Source of the DNA: Acestrorhynchus altus
Lineage: Eukaryota; Chordata; Actinopteri; Characiformes; Acestrorhynchidae
DNA length: 64,000 bases
NCBI GenBank assembly: GCA_034509495.1
Contig: CM067513.1
Coordinates: forward strand, 22,275,968-22,339,967
Reading direction: 5' to 3'
Position 1 is the stretch's first letter. Each line of letters begins with the position of its first letter. Shown here piece after piece: positions 28,744 to 35,500 of the stretch. A program made the position numbers and the translations under genes. Below the pieces are notes generated by a model that saw only the letters and a program-made list of their open reading frames with translations, made no database searches and was not told the DNA's origin.

Positions 28744-31700
28744 GTGTGTGTGTATTGTCATTGCTTCAATTTTTCTTAGGGGTTACAATGCAATAAGATT
28801 TAATTCTGTATATGCAGATTTCATACCTTGCCTTTGACATGTGGTATTCCCAGTGGGCAGTGCTGTACAGCACCCAGCAAGGCAGCGATGCCGGCGCTGT
28901 ACCCAGCCACAGCCTCAGGGCAAGACTTCAGTGCATTAAGTCTTTCTGAACACCGGTCCAACAATACAGCTACTTCAGAGGGTACTGCTACAGCCACACA
29001 GCGCAAGCACCAAGCTGCTGCCAGCCGGGCAGATGTGCTTGGGTAAAGAAGCACAGAAAACACAGTATCCAACATACCTGTATGAGAGAGAGAAGGGAAG
29101 AGAGAAATACTTATAATTAACAAAAAATAAATTATAAAGTAACGTAATAGCTAAAATCAATCTAAAGCATTAAAAAGAAAGAAAAAAAGTGAAATCAGGT
29201 TCTTTTGAACAGTGGTTCTTTGTTTCATTAAAAGATGATCATAAAGACAATCTATCCACATCTGCTGTGTAGCCTGTTTTTGATAATACTTTTCTTTTTA
29301 TTAGGATTTTTTTTCAGGACAATGAAATTAACTTAATTTTAACCCTATTTAAGCCTCTGATTCACAGAACCAAATCAGTACAGATAAGACATTAATATTT
29401 GAAATATTTTGTTTTTTGGAAAAGACCCACATCTGATTTAAAATTCTACATTACATAGGCATAGTATGTGGGTTTGTTGTTTTATTTAGTAAATTCAGTA
29501 AATCCAAGTGTTACGGTCTACAGTAAAATATTGTCATTGTTTGGTTTTAACATTGTTGTGTCTTTTGCAGTATGCCTGTCACTATTTTGTGTTGGTCTGC
29601 CATGTGCCATATAGTAGCACATGGGTCTGGGTGCACCTGCACCTCAATTTTTCTGCCTTGTCACACTTTGTGCTAAGATTCTTCATTTTACCGCTGCCCT
29701 GTCATATTCCCTTCAGGTGTGATTCATTAAATGTAGAGTACATTTATAACTGGTCTTGTGTTTGTCCATCTTTGTTCATGTGTTATGCAGCCATTTGTTG
29801 CTTTCTAACAATTGCCTCATCTTTAAGTGTGTTTTGGTTTCAAGCTTCCAAGGACAGCTTGGACCATTTTTTATTCATTTTGAGTTCAATCTGAAAAGCG
29901 TCACCCTCATAATTTGTGACCGTTATCTTAAGACACAGAAACATTGTAAAGAATCATTCCAGGGATCACTGACTGTATGCTTCTCAGAACATTATTTTAG
30001 TAATTATGTTTAATTACCAAGATGCATTAACTTGGACTTGTGAAACTGCAGTGTGTGAAACACTGAATATATAGTTTGTTTATATTAAAACAACAACATG
30101 TTCTGTGTTTTTGGTGAGGTTTTCTTTATAGAAAACTCAAAAATAAACTTAGCATGGAAATAACAAAACAAATACAATTCAATATCCAATTTGGACACAA
30201 CAGTGCATTTTCTTCAGATTTCTCTGGGAGTAAATCTATACAACTGTGCAGTGTTTGACAGACCTATGCTGGAGTCATGCAGCAGGGGGGCAGCACTGGA
30301 GCGCAGGTCTTGAAGCACACTGCCTAGCTCCAGCAGGGCACACACCAGCACATGCTGAGTGGTACCTACATCTGTGCTGCTCACTCGAGTTTCCATGTTG
30401 CCCTCATATGATGTAGCATCTTAACAGAAACAAGCATAAAACAATATTACAGTATTTTTGCTTTGACCTCCAATTTGAAAACAGCCCATAAATCTAATGC
30501 ATATAACCAAACACAAAAACTCAAGTATATGTTATTTACCACATATACAGAAATCTAACTAGTCTTTTTTTCTTTTTAAATAATACATAAAAATTAGCAA
30601 TTCGTTTTATAGTGACACTTACCTACAGCCTTCTTCTGTTTACTGATAACCAGGCAGATCTCTTTGGCAGCTGCTATCTGAGCCTTTTCTCCCAGAAGGC
30701 TGCCCACAGTGGCTCGCAGAATGAAGGAGACACAGCGTCGGCAGCAGATGGCATCAACTGTGTTTTGGTTAGCCCGAGAGTGAGATACCAGCTCCATGAG
30801 GAGAGACAGGAGTGATGAAAAATTTTCTTCTAGCCATGCCCCACCAAGAGTGGAAATGAACACCACACATGCCTAATGGAAAATTTTTTACAATCACTAA
30901 AAGTTGCAACAATCTGACCTCAATTCTGTTATTCTGATTTATATACTGTTTGGTTAAATCGTGGATCCAATTTCTTACTACATCCTATAAATCATACTAT
31001 ATACAATAAATACTATATAAATAAACAGTATAATACTATATTTATACAGTGCATTCGGAGACTATTAACAGTGCTTTACATATTTAGTTATGTTACAGCC
31101 TTATTCCACAATGGATTACATTTATTTATTTTTTCCCCTCAAACCTCTACACACAATACCCCACGTTGACAGTGAGAAAAGTTTGAAATATATATATATA
31201 CACACACACACACAATACTTTGTTGAAGCACCTTTACAAGCAATTACAGTATCAAGTTTCTCCAATTCTTCTTTGCAGAACTTCTCGTGCTCCATCAGAA
31301 ATGATGGGGAATGTTGGTGCACAGCCATTTTTAGAAATCTCCAGATATGTTCAATTCAGTCTGGGCTCTGGCTGGGCCACTCAAAGACATTCACAGAGTT
31401 GCCCTGAACCCACTCCTTTGTAATCTTGGCTGTGCTTTAGGTGCCTTTTGGAAGAACTCCAAATGGGCTGTCATGGGCTTTTCCTGAAGAGTGGCCAAGA
31501 AAACGTGTGACCACTCTATCAGACAGAGCTGATTTGTGGAGTGCTGCAGAAATGTTCCTTCTGGAAGGTTCTCCTCTCTCCACAGAGACAAGTAGGAATG
31601 GTATGAGCACAATGCTCTCCTCTCTCCACAGAGCAATGTTGGAGCTGACTAAGGCCCTTCTACAACAATCAGTTTGGCCAGGTGGCCAGCTCTTGGAAGA

Positions 31701-32557
31701 GTGCTGATGGTTCTAACCTTCTTTATGGATAATACATTTACTGTGCTCAATTGGGACCTTCAATATAGCAGAATTTTCTCTGTACCCATCCCAAGTTGTG
31801 TCTCAACACAATCCTGACTCTGAGGTCTACAGACAATTCCTTATGTTTGTGCTCTGAAATTAACTGTCTACTATGTGACCTTATAAAAACAGGTGTGTGC
31901 CTTTCCAAATCATGTCTAATCAACTGAATTTTCCACGTGTTCTCCCATCAAGCTGTAGACACATCTGAAGTATGAGCAGTGGAAAGATGCGCCCGAGTTC
32001 GATTCTGAGTGTCACAGCAAATGTTGGGAATACTTAAGTACGTTATATTTTTGTGTTTTATTTTTAATAAATTTATAAAGATTTCAATATCAATATTTTT
32101 CAAAATCAATATTTTCTCACTTTGGCATCATGGGTATAGTGTGTAGAATTTCAAGGGAAAAAATATTTAATCCATTATGAAATAAGGCTGTAGCATAACA
32201 AAATGTGTAAACAGTGAAGCACTGAGAATACTTTCCAGATGCACGGTGTCTCACTCCTACATTGTGTGCTGATTCTATACAGTGTAAAGTTAAAGGACAT
32301 TTCACAAACTGTTAGTGACCTGTGATATGCCCACACGCACGTCTCGGCTCACAGAGTTTGTGCCCTTCAGTATATCCCCACTGGCTCGCAGGAAGCCTGC
32401 ACAACCTCGCAAGAAACCACCAGACACTAGTTCCATCACCTCTTCTAGGACGGTTCGCTTGGAGCCTGACCTGGAGGCTGGACGATACGAGACCAAAAAA
32501 ATACAACAGCAGAAAAAATACAAATGAGAGTGGGTTAGATAGATAGATCGATAGATC

Positions 32558-32589
<32 letters not shown>

Positions 32590-35500
32590 CCATGTCAGAG
32601 CAGGACTGAAAAAACCCAAAGACCAACAAATAAGTAATAGGCAATCAATGAGATGTAGTAATTAACATTACATGTATTCAGAGAGAAATGGCAATATGGA
32701 ATAACAAATGTCACAGCAGCTAGGGCTGTCTACATTCCATTACTCACATTCTATTTAACTGCTGCTGAGCACTGAAATAAGGCTAAAACCAGGACAGCTT
32801 AAAATTAAGCAGGCCTACCAGAAATGTCAGGTCATCCACTGTATGGGATGCAGCTGTAAGATTCAACCAAATAAGAATGCTTAAATGACCAGCACATAGG
32901 AGAACATTATTGATGAGAGGCCTTTCTGTGCTGTGCAATTCTTTTTAATTGTGCAATTGCTTATAACAGAAACATACTTTGTGACTATTGCCTGGACTGT
33001 GGCACATTGTGACAGCAGCCACATTGAGTTCCCTGGAAATCACAAGTCATTATTTACACCAGAACCAAATTTATTAACAGATGAAATGTTAAGAATAAAA
33101 TGAACCAGCCCTGCTTAAATCTTTAACACATCTTTCAAAAAACTGGCACATTAACATTATTATATAGGTCGGTTCTGCCTTCAGGTGTCAAGTGACCTTC
33201 AGTTTCAACTCATTTTAAATGTGGATGACATTTCATCAAACTGTGGTATGATAACAGGTCACATTATGCAAATCAGGTCCTTTTCTGTGCTGCACTGCCC
33301 CATGATGCCCACACATGCCGTGGTCAGAAATATAAGAAGCCTACGGGCTTGAGGGAGACACTATTTTGGGTTAAGTTCTAGAGATGGGTCTCCATGACAA
33401 GAAATTGGTTTGCATTAAAACAGCAAAAGCTAACAAGGCTTCTAAAGGTAATCTATACCAGCCATTTCTTCCAAGACATAATGATCTAGGAAGCTAGAGA
33501 GTCAATTGTCTAAGGCCATGTATAGTATGTTTACAGTATCTGTGAAATTCAGCTGTGCAAGTTGTCAAGTATCCTTGTCATGTAAGTCTATACTTTGAAT
33601 TAATGTACAGACTGCGAAAAGGCTTGAACGAGTTAGCAGCCATGTAATGTGTCAATGGAAAATCCAGCAGCGCCACACCCAGCTTCCCTCTCTGCATTTC
33701 TTCTAAATCCATACATCACTGCAGTGCCATCCTACAGTGCAGCTCCTATTTCTGAGCATTTTCAAAGTTGAAGCGGGTGGGGTAAGCAAAATCTAGCCAA
33801 CGTTATTTCTTAAACTGAGCCTACCTATGGCTTGTTTGGGTACGAGTGCAGAGGCAAACAAGGCACCCAGCAGTTTGGAAACACAAACACGAACATCATA
33901 GTTGGAGCCTTCAAAGGCTCTGAAACAGAGTGAGGCCACATTCTCCAGCTCCGTGGACCACAGGAAAACTGCTTCCCTCTGCAGCTCCAACAGGCACTGA
34001 CAACACATGCACAGAACACATCAATCACACCATTTAACATGCAAAATGCCAAACAAACTGCACTAAACAGTGATGATAATATTAAACATTGAGAGCATCA
34101 AATCCAAATCCAAACAATGAATAATACTCAGTCATCAATATAAATACATTTAGAGGAAGTGATTTGGAACTAAACCTTTGCGGCAGCACAGCGAACACCC
34201 ATAGAACGGTCAGTGAGGCAGGTGCGTGTGGCTTTGTAGATGTCTCTGTGACAGGGCACGGCGCTCACCCCTAAACCCTTCAGAATCTTCTCTAGGCACA
34301 GCATGATCTCATGACGTCCCTGAGACTGAGCACACACAAAAGTATAAACAGACTTAACCTCATAAACGAGTCCTAAAGCACTTTGACAGAAAAAAAATAT
34401 TTCTGTGAAACACTGGGAGAAATTCTGTTCAAATCTGGCTTTAAATTTATACTGAACTCCTTAAGGAGAACGGTCATCTTGATGAATAGCCTTAATAAAT
34501 TGTCCAGACCTAAACATTCAGAACAAAAATCATGGCATTTCTTCTGCAACTGAAGGCCAAGAAACTCTGATTAAATTAAATATTTTCATCAAGAAATTAG
34601 CTTCACATTTTAATTTTGAGATATTGCCATAAACAATACAGCTGTACAGCCTCCATAACACATTTGTTCAACCTTAAGCATACACGTCTAAGTAGAAAGC
34701 TAATTTCAGCTGTTTCAGACATCTGCATTTGTGTTCAAATTATTTAAACTCAGTTTGAACTTGTGAACAAGCATCAAAAATAGGAATGGGAAGTTTGGGC
34801 TATTGACAACACTAAATCAAGATTACCAGCTAAAGAAAGAGCCGAATAACAAAATTCACTGATGTAAGCTGCACTTGTAAATTGCACTTATTCAGGGTCA
34901 TGTGTCATAGGCCATGACACATCACATTCTTACACCAAAAAATGTAAGCGCTCCCCTACAATGCTGTCATAACACCTGGTAAATTTTTAATTAATTACAC
35001 ACACTTCCAGTCACCTGGCTGGTTCCCTAACCATCAGGCCATGACTGCCCCTTTACAGTTTACGGGAATGTAAATTATCTGGTGTATGTACTTGTCCAAG
35101 CGATTTATTACGTTACAAGCAATGCATGTATACCAAGACAAATTCTCCATATGTGTAACATTCTTGACAAAAAAAGTGATTCAGATTCTCTCATTGCTTC
35201 TTCCTTAACCTTTAAAGGATGTTTACTTGACTTGCTCATTCTGATTCTCAACAAACATTTCTATAAAGCTTCTTTGGGACAAGACATGCTATGAAAAGGA
35301 CTATATAAATCAGATTTAACATTAAATATTAGATTCTAGAAAACAGAATAAATGTGCTATACTTAAAACATTAATTTAAACAATGATTTAATAAAGCATT
35401 GAGACCATTTTCATTTCTACATGTAGAACAAGGATAAAACTACACTTCATGTTTTTCCATAAAGCTGATGTGTATTGTTTTGCACATTTCATCACTTTAA

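Noticed and set aside
29508..30013. Cys/Phe-rich plus-strand frames as a membrane protein
   Set aside because: No splice context, no family match and AT-biased composition.
34900..34922. Hairpin as a microRNA precursor
   Set aside because: Arms are only 9 bp, far too short.
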